Source: JAHCIE01 sp034431435
GTDB lineage: Bacteria > Chloroflexota > Anaerolineae > Epilineales > JAHCIE01
Assembly: GCA_034431435.1 (NCBI GenBank)
Contig: DAOUDG010000065.1
Location: 1-64,000 of the forward strand
DNA length: 64,000 nucleotides
Direction: 5' to 3'
The notes beneath the pieces were generated by a model that saw only the letters and a list, made by a program, of their open reading frames with translations, was not told the DNA's origin and did no database searches. Made by a program: the position numbers and the translations under genes. Below are positions 1-8,671 of this stretch, piece after piece (the stretch's first letter is position 1; every line of letters starts with the position of its first letter).

Positions 1-137
1 GTCGGCGCGGGCGCGGCCGCCTTGGCGGCGGCTGTCGGCGCGGCGGCCGGCGCGGCGGGCGCGGCTGCCTGCGAGCAGGCCGCCAGCGATAGCAGGGCTA
101 CTACCGCCAACGCCATCACGATATGTCGTACCTTCAT
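1..137 (-). CDS. BMP-type substrate-binding lipoprotein, N-terminus only
   Basis: Only the first 45 codons lie in the window. They encode a lipoprotein signal peptide (MKVRHIVMALAVVALLSLAAC, lipobox LAAC, Cys at residue 21) followed by an Ala/Pro-rich linker. A strong ribosome binding site (AAGGAGGAGAG) precedes the ATG. It is the fifth gene of a leftward operon holding two BMP-type ABC permeases and a nucleoside deaminase, so I infer that it is the solute-binding protein for purine nucleosides or bases. The ligand-binding domain is outside the window and the family call rests on context alone. Confidence 0.7.
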   Translation of the reverse strand, partial: MKVRHIVMALAVVALLSLAACSQAAAPAAPAAAPTAAAKAAAPAP

Positions 138-171
138 CTCTCTCCTCCTTGTCATAGTGAAGCAGGTTGTC

Positions 172-657
172 TCAATCCGGATTCGATGACCAGAACCCCA
201 CGTGCGCCTGGCGGGCTTCGTCCTCCAGGGCCGGGCCTTCCACGGTAACCTTCCGCTGCCCGCGCGCGAAAACCTCGCGGCAAGGCAGGGTGAAGGTCTG
301 GTTCTCAGGGTTGTCGCCGGTCAACGCCAGCAGATCCGTCTCGCTCATGGCAAAGACGACCCGCCCGACATTGCCCCAGTAGATCGCCCCGGCGCACATG
401 GCGCACGGTTCGGTGCTGGTGTACAGCGTGCAGTCGGCCAGGAACCCCGGCTCGTACCGCCGCGACGCCAGCCGCATCAGGTTTGTCTCGGCGTGGCCGG
501 TGCAATCGTGCTCGGTCACGACCGTGTTCTCCGCCTCCAGGAGGACATTGCCATCGCGGTCGGCCAGCAACGCCCCGAAGGGGTGGTTGCCGCGGCTTCT
601 GGAACGATAGGCAATGTCCACCGCACGGCGGAGCAGGGCCAGGTCGGTGTCGTTCAT
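172..657 (-). CDS. Nucleoside/guanine deaminase (CMP/dCMP deaminase fold)
   Basis: A 161-residue zinc deaminase. The zinc site is intact: HAE at residues 55-57 (His ligand and proton-shuttle Glu) and PCAMC at 84-88 (two Cys ligands). Length and layout match Bacillus-type guanine deaminase, which turns guanine into xanthine; tRNA adenosine deaminase or cytosine deaminase are alternatives that the motifs alone do not exclude. The start has a good ribosome binding site (AAGGAG, 8 nt spacer). It sits 15 bases after the upstream permease stop in an operon led by a xanthine dehydrogenase-type enzyme. That fits guanine to xanthine to urate catabolism. Confidence 0.85.
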   Translation of the reverse strand: MNDTDLALLRRAVDIAYRSRSRGNHPFGALLADRDGNVLLEAENTVVTEHDCTGHAETNLMRLASRRYEPGFLADCTLYTSTEPCAMCAGAIYWGNVGRVVFAMSETDLLALTGDNPENQTFTLPCREVFARGQRKVTVEGPALEDEARQAHVGFWSSNPD

Positions 658-672
658 GCAAAGCTCTCCTTG

Positions 673-1608
673 CTACTCGCCGCGCTCGAACGGCTTGGTC
701 AGGGCCGTCGGCTGCGTGATGAGCGAGCGGGCGGCAAAGATCAGGGCGACGATGGTCAGGATGTAGGGCAGCATGCCCGCCAGTTCCGGCGACACCGCCA
801 CGCCCAGGGTCTGCATCCACAACTGAAGGGCGTTCACCATACTGAACAGCAGCGCGCCGAGCATGATGCGCACCGGCTGCCACGCCCCAAAGTACACCAG
901 GGCCACGGCGATGAAGCCCAGGCCGCTGGTCAGGTTGGCCTGGAAGACGTTGAGGAGGGCGATCGACAGCGCCGCGCCCGCCACGCCCGCCAGCGTGCCG
1001 CCGACGATCTCGGTGAGGTAGCGTGTGCGCGCCACGCTGATGCCCAGGCTATCGGCGGCGGCGGGTGTCTGGCCGACAGCGCGAATCTTTAGCCCCAACG
1101 TAGTGCGATTCAGAATCCACCAGGAGATGGGAACGAGAGCATACGCGCCGTAGACCAGTACGTTCTGGCTGAAAAAGATGGGGCCGAGGACCGGCAGGCT
1201 GCTCAGGACCGGGATATTGAGCGCGGGGAAGCCGGTGACCGTCGTCGGTGTGCCGACGGTCACGCGGAACAGCAGGTCGCTCAGGCCCAGGCCAAACAGG
1301 TAGATGCCGATACCGCTGATGCCCTGGTCAGCCTTGAGCGTCACGTTGATGAAGGCCGTCAGCAGGCCCATCAGCGCCCCAACGATCATGGCGACGACCA
1401 GGCCGACGACCAGGCCGCCGCCGCTAACGACCACGTAGTAGGCCGCGAAGGCCGAGACCAGCAGGATACCTTCCAGGCCCAGGTTCAGCACACCGCTCAG
1501 CTGGCCGAACATCTCGCCGATGGCCGCGTAGAGATACGGCGTGGCAAGCATGATGCCCGACGCGAGGATGCCGATGATGACTTGGGGCGCGAGCAGATCG
1601 GTTAGCAC
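673..1608 (-). CDS. ABC transporter permease, BMP/nucleoside type (second subunit)
   Basis: A 311-residue polytopic membrane protein of the branched-chain permease fold, corresponding to the shorter permease (YufQ/NupQ-like) of nucleoside importers. The segment around residues 30-50 (GQLSGVLNLGLEGILL) is the typical conserved loop of this subunit. Translation starts at GTG with GAAGGG upstream. It follows the longer permease gene by 36 bases, and the two should form the heterodimeric channel. The ATP-binding subunit is not in the window and probably lies beyond the left edge. Neighbouring deaminase and xanthine dehydrogenase genes point to purine substrates; sugars remain possible. Confidence 0.85.
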   Translation of the reverse strand: MLTDLLAPQVIIGILASGIMLATPYLYAAIGEMFGQLSGVLNLGLEGILLVSAFAAYYVVVSGGGLVVGLVVAMIVGALMGLLTAFINVTLKADQGISGIGIYLFGLGLSDLLFRVTVGTPTTVTGFPALNIPVLSSLPVLGPIFFSQNVLVYGAYALVPISWWILNRTTLGLKIRAVGQTPAAADSLGISVARTRYLTEIVGGTLAGVAGAALSIALLNVFQANLTSGLGFIAVALVYFGAWQPVRIMLGALLFSMVNALQLWMQTLGVAVSPELAGMLPYILTIVALIFAARSLITQPTALTKPFERGE

Positions 1609-1644
1609 TTGGCCCTTCCAGTGGGCGTCGGACAGCGAACGCTG

Positions 1645-2766
1645 TCAGGACGCCGCGGACTTCTCCACCTGCGGAGTAACCTCGGCAGTGGACGACGGAA
1701 CAATACGGCGCGCCGCCTGGCGGCGACTCCACGCCTGGGTCGCGACAACGAAGATGACGATCACCCCGTTGAGGGTTGCCACGAACGCTGACGGGACCTG
1801 GACCGCACGTTGCAAGCTATTGCCGCCGACCAGCAGCGAGCCTAGCAAGAACGAGGACGGGATGACGCCCAGGGGATGCAGGTTGCCGAATAAGGCAGCG
1901 ACGATACCGTTGAAGCCGGCGCTGCTGGTGAAGCCGGTCGCCGAGCCGTCGGTGAACAGGCGATGGTTGACGCCCAGGATTTCGACCGCACCGCCCAGGC
2001 CCGCCAGCGCGCCGCTCAATGTGATTGCCAACACCTGGTAGCGGTTGACGTTGATACCGGCGTAGCGCGCGGCGAAGGGGTTGAACCCCACCGCCCGGAT
2101 GCGGTAGCCGACCGTCGTCCGCCACAACAGAATGTAGACCAGGATGGCGGCCACCACGGCCAGAGCGACGCCCAGATGCAGCCGCGTCGGAACCAGGCGC
2201 GGTAGATCGGCGGCCAGGGTCAGGCGCTGTGTCTGGGGAATGCGAATCAAGTTGGTCAGCTCGGTGGGGTCCATGAGGACGCCGTGCAGCAGATAGGTCA
2301 TGATCTGTACGGCGATGGCATTGAGCATCACCGTGCTCAGCACCTCGTTGACCTTGAAGCGGGCCTTGAGCACGCCCGCCAGGCCGCCCCACAAGCCACC
2401 CAGGATGAAACCGCCGAACAGCGCGGTGGGGAGCAACAGCCAGATGGGCCAGGTCGGCAGGGCCAATGCCACCGCCGTGGCCGCCAGCGCCCCCAGGATG
2501 AACTGTCCCTCACCGCCGATGTTGATCATGCCACCGCGATAGGCGATACAGATACCCGCACCCACGAATAGGAGCGGGGTCGCCTTCACCAGCGAGTCGG
2601 CGATGGCATTGGGGCTACCCCACGCTCCCCGGAGCATGGCGGCGTAGGCCTCGATGGGATTCGCCCCCAGCATCAGCAGGATCACGGCGCCAACCGCCAG
2701 GCCCAGGATCGCCGAGAGCAATGGAACGACGATGTAGTTGTAACGACCCAGTAAGAGGTTTTTCAT
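1645..2766 (-). CDS. ABC transporter permease, BMP/nucleoside type (first subunit)
   Basis: A 373-residue membrane protein, the longer permease partner (YufP/NupP-like). It has an N-terminal membrane segment, the loop INIGGEGQF near residue 95 and further hydrophobic helices. I start it at the ATG whose product begins MKNLLLGRYN; an upstream in-frame ATG at 2805 would add 13 non-membrane residues. It begins 51 bases after the xanthine dehydrogenase stop, in the same operon. With the next permease it should form the inner-membrane pore of a nucleobase or nucleoside importer. Confidence 0.85.
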   Translation of the reverse strand: MKNLLLGRYNYIVVPLLSAILGLAVGAVILLMLGANPIEAYAAMLRGAWGSPNAIADSLVKATPLLFVGAGICIAYRGGMINIGGEGQFILGALAATAVALALPTWPIWLLLPTALFGGFILGGLWGGLAGVLKARFKVNEVLSTVMLNAIAVQIMTYLLHGVLMDPTELTNLIRIPQTQRLTLAADLPRLVPTRLHLGVALAVVAAILVYILLWRTTVGYRIRAVGFNPFAARYAGINVNRYQVLAITLSGALAGLGGAVEILGVNHRLFTDGSATGFTSSAGFNGIVAALFGNLHPLGVIPSSFLLGSLLVGGNSLQRAVQVPSAFVATLNGVIVIFVVATQAWSRRQAARRIVPSSTAEVTPQVEKSAAS

Positions 2767-2817
2767 GCCGGACCTGCTTGCTTGGGGTGGGCACGTGAGC
2801 CACATCCCTTATGGCGT

Positions 2818-5580
2818 CTAGGGCTTGGGAGGCGATGGGGCCTCTTGCAGCGCTGCCTTGAGCCACTTCTTGTCGGCGGGCAGGCTGTAGCAGCGCACGC
2901 CGGTCGCCGTGGTCAGGGCATTGATAATGGCGGGGGTCGTCGGAATGGACGCCAACTCGCCCACCCCCTTCGCCCCGTAGGGGCCATCCTGGGTTTCATG
3001 CTCCACGAACAGGGTCACGATATCGGGTGTCTGGTCGATCTTGGGTAGATCGTACTTGAACAGGGTATCGGTGACCAGCTGGCTGTCGCGCATGACGAAG
3101 TCCTCCTGAATCGCCATGCCTAGGCCCATCGAGATACTGCCCTCGATCTGGCCTTGCAGCGCCAGCGGGTTCATCACGCGCCCCACGTCGCAGGCCGCGA
3201 CGACCTTCAACACCTTCGTCTCGCCGGTCGTCACATCCGCCTCCACCAGCACGGCCTGCGCCCCGAAACCGAAGGCGAAATGGTGGTATTGCTTGGTGTT
3301 GGGCGCGACGTATTGGTAGCTGATCTTCGGCACGCGCCCCTCGCGCCGCGCCTCGGTGACCACCTCGGCCAGTGGAACCTGGTGGCCGTTGCTGCTGACG
3401 TAGCCACCGGCGAACACGAGGCTGTCCGGCGCGGCGTCGAGCATCTCCGACGCGGTCTGGCTGAGCAGGGCGCGCACCTCCTTGCTGGCGTAGCGCGCCG
3501 CGTTGCCGGTCACGTAGGTCTGGCGCGAGGCGGTCGTCGCCGCGCAATCCAGCGTCAGGTCGGTGTCGGCGACCAGGACATCCACCTTCTCGTAGGGCAC
3601 GCCCAACTCCTCGGTGACGATCTGGGCCAGCACGCCCACCAGGCCCTGGCCGATCTCCGAGGCGCCGGCCCGCACGCTGGCCCGCCCATTGGGGAACACC
3701 TCCACCTCCGCCCCCGCCGCGTCGTATGCGCCGCTGCCGAAGCCGGTGTTCTTGTAGGCGCACGCCAGGCCCCAGGCGCGCCGCTTGTCGCCCTCGACAG
3801 CGACGACCGGCTCCTTCGCCATCTCGGCGGCCACCAGTTCCAGGCACTCCACGAGGCCGCAGCTCTCGGTCATCACCTGCCCCGCCAGTGTCTGCTTGCC
3901 GTAGGTCAGCACGTTCTTGCGCCGAATCTCCAGCGGTGACAGGCCCAGTTCCTGGGCCAGCACATCCATCTGGCACTCCATGGCGAAGCCGCTCTGGGTC
4001 ACGCCGAAGCCTCGGAACGCCCCCGACGGGACATTGGTGGTATACATGGCGTAGGTGTTGACCCGCGCGTTCTTCACCTCGTAAGGCCCGGCGGCGTGGG
4101 TGGTCGCCCGCAGCATCACGTGATTACTCAGGCTGGCGTACGCGCCCCCGTCACCCCAGATCTCCGCCTCGTGGGCGACCAGCGACCCGTCGCGCCGCGC
4201 GCCCGTCCTGAGGCGAATGATCGTCGCGTGGCGCTTGGGATGCACCATCAGCGATTCCTTGCGGCTGAAGACCATCTTCACCGGCCGTCGAGTGACCCAT
4301 GCCGCCAGGGCGACGAGAATCTGAACCGAGACGTCTTCCTTGCCGCCGAAGCCGCCGCCGATCAGGCAGTTGACCACGCGAACCCGGTCCTCCGGCAGGT
4401 TGAGGCTGGCCGCGATCTGCGACCGATCGCCGAAGGGAATCTGGCCGCCGCAGTAGACCGTGATGCGCCCGTTGGCCTCCGGCACGGCCAGGCCCGCCTC
4501 CGGCTCGATGAAGGCGTGCTCCACCGTCTGGGTACGATACTCGCGCTCGACGATGACGTCGGCCTCGGCGAAGGCAGCATCCACGTCGCCACTGTCCAGG
4601 TGGAAGTGGGCCAGGCAGTTGCGCACCCCGCCCGCCGCGGCATGCTCGCCGCCCTCGTGGATGAGGGGCGCGTCGGGCAGCGCGGCTTCTTTCGGCCCCG
4701 GCACGGCTGGCAATGGCTCGTAGCTGACGTCGATGAGCTTCAGGGCGGCGGCGACGACGGCCTCGCTTTCGGCGACGACCAGCGCCACGGCGTCGCCCAC
4801 GTAGCGCACCTTATCGTAGCACAGCACCGGCCAATCGATCTCATGCACGCCGCAGTCCTTGCGACCAGGGATGTCAGCGGCGGTCAGGACGGTCACCACA
4901 CCCGGCAGCGCGCGGGCGCGACTGGTATCGACACCCAGTAGCCGCGCGTGGGGGTACTTGCTGCGCAACGCCTTCGCGTGCAGCATCCCCTCGACGTACA
5001 GATCGTCGGCGTAGATGCCCTTGCCCGTAACCTTGTCTACCGCATCGGGGCGGGGCAGCGGGCGGCTGATGGCCGTCAGCGGCGCTTTCACGGCGGGCGT
5101 CGGCGGCACGGGCTGCCCGGCGGCCTGCTGGATGGCGCGCAGGATGGCGTTGTGGCCGGTGCAGCGGCAGATGTTCCACTGGTGGCCGTCGTAGATGTCT
5201 TGCAGGCTTGGGTTGGGATTCTTGTCCAGCAGGGCTTTGGTGGAAATGATGAAACCGGGGGTACAGAAGCCGCACTGCGTCGCGCCCTGGTCGATGTAAG
5301 CCTGTTGCACCGGGTCGAGGCCGCCATTGGGACCGGCCACGCCCTCGATAGTCGTGATGTGCGAGCCATCGGCCCGCCGCATCTGCACCAGGCACGAGCG
5401 GACGGCCTCGCCATCCTGGATGACCATGCAACTGCCACAGTGGCCGGTGGCGCAGCCGTCCTTGACCCCCGTCAGGTGCAACTGATCGCGCAGGACATCC
5501 ATCAGGAAAGCCTTTGGCTCAGCGACTACCTGGTGCGTCTGGCCGTTGACGATCAGCGTATACGTCTGCGCATCCGGCAT
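2818..5580 (-). CDS. Xanthine dehydrogenase-family molybdenum hydroxylase, Fe-S and Mo domains fused, no FAD domain
   Basis: A 920-residue enzyme. Residues 1-80 form the plant-type [2Fe-2S] domain (Cys 43, 48, 51, 63) and residues 85-150 the second [2Fe-2S] domain (CGFC at 103-106, CRC at 138-140). The rest is the molybdopterin domain, with GGQIPFGDR in the substrate region and the catalytic Glu in GVGEL at about residue 875. The FAD domain of classical xanthine dehydrogenase is absent, as in Mop-type aldehyde oxidoreductase and the Fe-S/Mo fused xanthine dehydrogenases. The ATG at 5580 has a strong Shine-Dalgarno (GGGAGGGAGA). As first gene of a purine-uptake operon, xanthine or a related heterocycle is the likely substrate; an aldehyde is the alternative. 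Confidence 0.85.
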   Translation of the reverse strand: MPDAQTYTLIVNGQTHQVVAEPKAFLMDVLRDQLHLTGVKDGCATGHCGSCMVIQDGEAVRSCLVQMRRADGSHITTIEGVAGPNGGLDPVQQAYIDQGATQCGFCTPGFIISTKALLDKNPNPSLQDIYDGHQWNICRCTGHNAILRAIQQAAGQPVPPTPAVKAPLTAISRPLPRPDAVDKVTGKGIYADDLYVEGMLHAKALRSKYPHARLLGVDTSRARALPGVVTVLTAADIPGRKDCGVHEIDWPVLCYDKVRYVGDAVALVVAESEAVVAAALKLIDVSYEPLPAVPGPKEAALPDAPLIHEGGEHAAAGGVRNCLAHFHLDSGDVDAAFAEADVIVEREYRTQTVEHAFIEPEAGLAVPEANGRITVYCGGQIPFGDRSQIAASLNLPEDRVRVVNCLIGGGFGGKEDVSVQILVALAAWVTRRPVKMVFSRKESLMVHPKRHATIIRLRTGARRDGSLVAHEAEIWGDGGAYASLSNHVMLRATTHAAGPYEVKNARVNTYAMYTTNVPSGAFRGFGVTQSGFAMECQMDVLAQELGLSPLEIRRKNVLTYGKQTLAGQVMTESCGLVECLELVAAEMAKEPVVAVEGDKRRAWGLACAYKNTGFGSGAYDAAGAEVEVFPNGRASVRAGASEIGQGLVGVLAQIVTEELGVPYEKVDVLVADTDLTLDCAATTASRQTYVTGNAARYASKEVRALLSQTASEMLDAAPDSLVFAGGYVSSNGHQVPLAEVVTEARREGRVPKISYQYVAPNTKQYHHFAFGFGAQAVLVEADVTTGETKVLKVVAACDVGRVMNPLALQGQIEGSISMGLGMAIQEDFVMRDSQLVTDTLFKYDLPKIDQTPDIVTLFVEHETQDGPYGAKGVGELASIPTTPAIINALTTATGVRCYSLPADKKWLKAALQEAPSPPKP

Positions 5581-5868
5581 GGTGTCTCCCTCCCTACCCG
5601 GGGCCAATAACAAAAACACCGGCGCGGGGGCGAAGGCCCCACGGCGCCGATGGTGCTTCATGGCCGATGTTATATTCAGCGTGGGTTACACATGGCGCGC
5701 GCATCGTGAAGAGGAGCGCGGCAACCCACAGGATAGGCATTCGTTTGCGGAAGGCGTGATCGCGAGGGTCGAGCATGATGGGTAAGGCTCGCGTCAGTCC
5801 TCAACTCAATGCAGATGTGCTACGCCGCACAGCCGCTGGCTATCTGGTCGTACTGGTAGTACCAAACG
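5581..5868 (-). promoter_or_regulatory. Long untranslated leader of the purine operon, possible riboswitch
   Basis: This is the only gene-free stretch over 300 bases (5581-5900). It begins at a strong leftward promoter whose predicted start site is near 5868 and ends at the xanthine dehydrogenase start. It contains the terminator at 5605-5649. I recognised no known aptamer (not the purine or TPP consensus; Moco and NMT1 could not be judged by eye). A 60-codon reading frame inside it (5776-5594) has no convincing ribosome binding site, though a leader peptide is possible. Confidence 0.5.
5605..5649 (-). terminator. Intrinsic terminator in the xanthine dehydrogenase leader (candidate attenuator)
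   Basis: Read leftward, CGGCGC (5649-5644) pairs with GCGCCG (5625-5620) and GGGGC (5640-5636) with GCCCC (5631-5627), around a four-base loop, with a small internal loop between the two helices. A T-rich run (TGTTTTTGTTATT) follows. The run ends only about 10 bases before the ribosome binding site of the xanthine dehydrogenase gene, so termination here would silence the operon. Confidence 0.7.
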
Positions 5869-5875
5869 CGACCCC

Positions 5876-5904
5876 ATTATACGGCAGATTACGCGCCGCG
5901 TCAA
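5876..5904 (-). promoter_or_regulatory. Sigma-70-type promoter for the purine operon
   Basis: Leftward TTGACG, 17-base spacer, TATAAT. The -35 box overlaps the stop codon of the cbbY-like gene, so the purine operon can be transcribed independently of the Calvin-cycle genes. Confidence 0.8.
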
Positions 5905-6620
5905 GACCCAATTTGGGGCAAATGGCCGCAACACAGCGCGGCAAGCGCGTCCAGGCTGAAGTACGCCAGGCTGCGCGCCACCAGGGCCGCGCCGCGAAAG
6001 CTCTGGCCGAACGTGGCGTCATTGTAGAACACGGCCGTTGGAATACCCGCCGCCTGCGCCGCGCGCAGCCCGACATCCGAATCCTCGATGGCGATGGCCT
6101 CGTGAGCGGCTATCCCTAGCTCGACCAGGGCGCGACGGTACAGGGGCGAGTCGGGCGCGGTCTTCACACCCGCTGCCCGCCCTAACAAGGGGCGAAACTG
6201 GTCGGCCACGTCAAGCAGGTGGTGGCGGAGCAGCGCCACCACCTGCTCCTCGTAGGACGTGGTCACAATCGCCAGCCGCACACCCCGCGTCACCGCCTCC
6301 TCGACCAGCACGCGCACGCCTGCGCGCAGCGGCAGGCGCGGCGCGTACTCCTCAATGTACAGCCGCTTCTTGAGCGCTATCAGATCAGCGACGGCGGCGT
6401 CCATCTCGGCCGGTGGCAGCGGCGGGTCCAGGGCCGCCAGCGCGCGCCGCATCCGCTCGGCGTTGCCAGGGATGTGAAGCATGGCGCGGAAGTCGTCCCA
6501 CGTCCAGCGCACTGGATAGCCGAGGATCGCAAAAGCGGCGTTGCACGCGGGCAGGTGGCCGTCGCGCTCGGTGTCGGCCAGCGTGCCATCCACATCGAAT
6601 ATCAGGGCTTTGACCTTCAA
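5901..6620 (-). CDS. cbbY: CbbY-type HAD phosphatase (xylulose-1,5-bisphosphate phosphatase)
   Basis: A 239-residue HAD-superfamily phosphatase. FDVDGTLADTE at residues 8-18 supplies the nucleophile and general acid Asp, the adjacent DGH matches the CbbY hallmark, and later come TTS (motif II) and IEDSDVG (motif IV). CbbY proteins remove xylulose-1,5-bisphosphate, a misfire product that inhibits RuBisCO. I start it at TTG 6620 because FDVDGTL then lies at the normal distance from the N-terminus and GAAGGGTGA precedes it; the reading frame is open further upstream but overlaps the transketolase end. It lies 11 bases after transketolase and two genes after phosphoribulokinase, which strongly supports the role. 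Confidence 0.88.
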   Translation of the reverse strand: MKVKALIFDVDGTLADTERDGHLPACNAAFAILGYPVRWTWDDFRAMLHIPGNAERMRRALAALDPPLPPAEMDAAVADLIALKKRLYIEEYAPRLPLRAGVRVLVEEAVTRGVRLAIVTTSYEEQVVALLRHHLLDVADQFRPLLGRAAGVKTAPDSPLYRRALVELGIAAHEAIAIEDSDVGLRAAQAAGIPTAVFYNDATFGQSFRGAALVARSLAYFSLDALAALCCGHLPQIGS

Positions 6621-6631
6621 GTGGTCACCCT

Positions 6632-8656
6632 TCAACCCTTGAGGACGCCCCGCGCCGCTTCGGCCACCTTCTCCGGCGTCAGGCCGAACTCCTTGTAGAT
6701 GGTCTTGTACGGGGCCGATGCGCCGAAGTGGTTCAGGCCCACCACCGCCCCGTCCAGGCCTACGTACTGCCACCAACTCATGGGCACAGCCGCCTCGACC
6801 GCGACGCGCGCGCGCACCGTTGGCGGCAGCACGCTGTCGCGATACGCCTGCGACTGCATGTCGAACACTTCGGTCGACGGCATAGACACGACACGGGCGC
6901 GAATCCCCTGCTCGGCCAGTAGCTTGTGCGCGCCCAGGGCAATCTCCACCTCGGAGCCAGCGCCGATGAGAATCACCTGGGGGTTCTCGGCATCCAGCAG
7001 CACGTAGCCGCCCTGCTCGGCGTTCTCGGCGGGTGCGACCTGCGCGCGGTCCAGCACGGGCAGCGCCTGCCGGGTGAGAATGAGCGCGGTGGGGTGGTTG
7101 GCCCGCTTGAGCGCCACCTGCCAGCCAATGCGCGTCTCGTTGGCGTCGGCGGGGCGGAACACCACCAGACCGGGGATGGCGCGCAGTGACGCCAGTTGCT
7201 CGATGGGCTGGTGGGTGGGGCCATCCTCCCCCAGGCCGATACTGTCGTGGGTGAACACGTACACCACGGGCAGCCCCATCATCGACGCCAGGCGAAACAC
7301 CGGGCGCATGTAGTCAGAGAAGATGAGGAACGTGCCCCCATAGGGGCGCACCCCACCGTGGGCCGCCAGCCCGTTCAGAATCGACCCCATGCCGTGCTCG
7401 CGCACGCCGAAGCGGATGTAGCGGCCGCTGAAGTCGTCGCGGGTGACGGACTTCTCACCCTCCGGCAGCGTGTTGTTGGAGGGTGTCAGGTCGGCCGAGC
7501 CGCCGATGAGGTTGGGAATACGCTTCGAAAGGGCATTGAGAACCGTCCCCGACGCCTGACGTGTGGCGATAGCTTTCTCCGTGCCGAAGGTGGGCAGGTC
7601 CTTGTCCCAGCCATCGGGCAACTCGTTCGCCATGATGCGCTGGAACTCGGCGGCCAGATCGGGATGCGCCGCTGCGTAGCGCCCCATGAGCGCGCGCCAT
7701 TCGCGTTCGGCCTCGCCGCCGCGCGCGCCCGTCGCCCGCATATAGGCCAACACCTCGTCGGGGACGTAGAACTGGGCGTCCGGCGGCCAGCCGAGCCGCT
7801 CCTTCGTCAGCCGCACCTCGTCCGCCCCCAGCGGCTCGCCGTGGGCCTTGGCTGTCCCGGCCCGGTTCGGGCTGCCAAAGCCGATGGTCGTGCGGCAAGC
7901 GACAATCGAGGGTCGGCTGGTCTCGGCGCGGGCGGCATGGATGGCCGCCTCGACAGCGGCTGGATCGTGGCCGTCCACGCGCTGGGTGTGCCAGCCATAG
8001 GCGTCGAAGCGCAGCAGCACGTCCTCGTCGAAGGATAGGGTCGTCGGGCCGTCGATGCTGATGTGGTTGTCATCATACAGCACAATCAGCTTGCCCAGGC
8101 CCAGGTGGCCGGCCAGGGAGCAGGTCTCGTGGGATACCCCCTCCATCAGGTCGCCGTCACTGGCGATGACATACGTCCAATGATCGACGACGTCGAAGCC
8201 GGGGCGATTGAAGTGCGCCGCCAGCCAGCGCTCAGCCAGGGCCATACCCACCGCGTTGCTGATGCCCTGGCCCAGGGGGCCGGTGGTAGTTTCGACACCC
8301 GGCGCCTCACCGCGCTCCGGGTGACCCGGCGTGTGACTCCCCCACTGGCGGAAGCTCTTCAACTGCTCCAGGGGCAGGTCGTAGCCGGTAAGATACAACA
8401 GCGAGTACAGCAGCATGCTGCCGTGGCCCGCCGACAGGACGAAACGATCGCGGTCGGGCCAGGCAGGGTCAGCGGGGTTGAACTTGAGATACTTCGTCCA
8501 CAATACCACGGCGGCATCGGCCATACCCATCGGCATGCCGGGGTGACCGGAGTTGGCCTTCTGGACGCCATCGATTGCCAGCGTACGAATCGTGTTCGCG
8601 ACCAAATCATGGGGCGGGACAGCGGCTGCCACGGACGGGGTGATTTCGGACGTCAT
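6632..8656 (-). CDS. tkt: Transketolase
   Basis: A 674-residue thiamin-diphosphate enzyme of normal transketolase length. It shows the N-terminal SGHPGMPMGMA, the TPP-binding GDLMEGVSHE with a following NHISIDG stretch (about residues 165-205), and HDSIGLGEDGPTHQP in the pyrimidine domain. It moves two-carbon units between sugar phosphates in the pentose phosphate and Calvin cycles. It lies 15 bases downstream of phosphoribulokinase and 11 bases upstream of cbbY, so in this operon it most likely serves ribulose-5-phosphate regeneration (CbbT role). AGGAAACAGAGCC precedes the ATG. Confidence 0.96.
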   Translation of the reverse strand: MTSEITPSVAAAVPPHDLVANTIRTLAIDGVQKANSGHPGMPMGMADAAVVLWTKYLKFNPADPAWPDRDRFVLSAGHGSMLLYSLLYLTGYDLPLEQLKSFRQWGSHTPGHPERGEAPGVETTTGPLGQGISNAVGMALAERWLAAHFNRPGFDVVDHWTYVIASDGDLMEGVSHETCSLAGHLGLGKLIVLYDDNHISIDGPTTLSFDEDVLLRFDAYGWHTQRVDGHDPAAVEAAIHAARAETSRPSIVACRTTIGFGSPNRAGTAKAHGEPLGADEVRLTKERLGWPPDAQFYVPDEVLAYMRATGARGGEAEREWRALMGRYAAAHPDLAAEFQRIMANELPDGWDKDLPTFGTEKAIATRQASGTVLNALSKRIPNLIGGSADLTPSNNTLPEGEKSVTRDDFSGRYIRFGVREHGMGSILNGLAAHGGVRPYGGTFLIFSDYMRPVFRLASMMGLPVVYVFTHDSIGLGEDGPTHQPIEQLASLRAIPGLVVFRPADANETRIGWQVALKRANHPTALILTRQALPVLDRAQVAPAENAEQGGYVLLDAENPQVILIGAGSEVEIALGAHKLLAEQGIRARVVSMPSTEVFDMQSQAYRDSVLPPTVRARVAVEAAVPMSWWQYVGLDGAVVGLNHFGASAPYKTIYKEFGLTPEKVAEAARGVLKG

Positions 8657-8671
8657 GGCTCTGTTTCCTAT

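Noticed and set aside
202..1092. Long rightward reading frame opposite the deaminase and permease genes
   Set aside because: Composition is rich in Arg, His, Gly and Gln with no motif; it is the mirror of two well-supported genes, as are most long opposite-strand frames in this GC-rich DNA.
5594..5776. 60-residue leftward frame in the xanthine dehydrogenase leader as a gene
   Set aside because: No ribosome binding site, and the frame crosses the terminator hairpin; kept only as a possible leader peptide.
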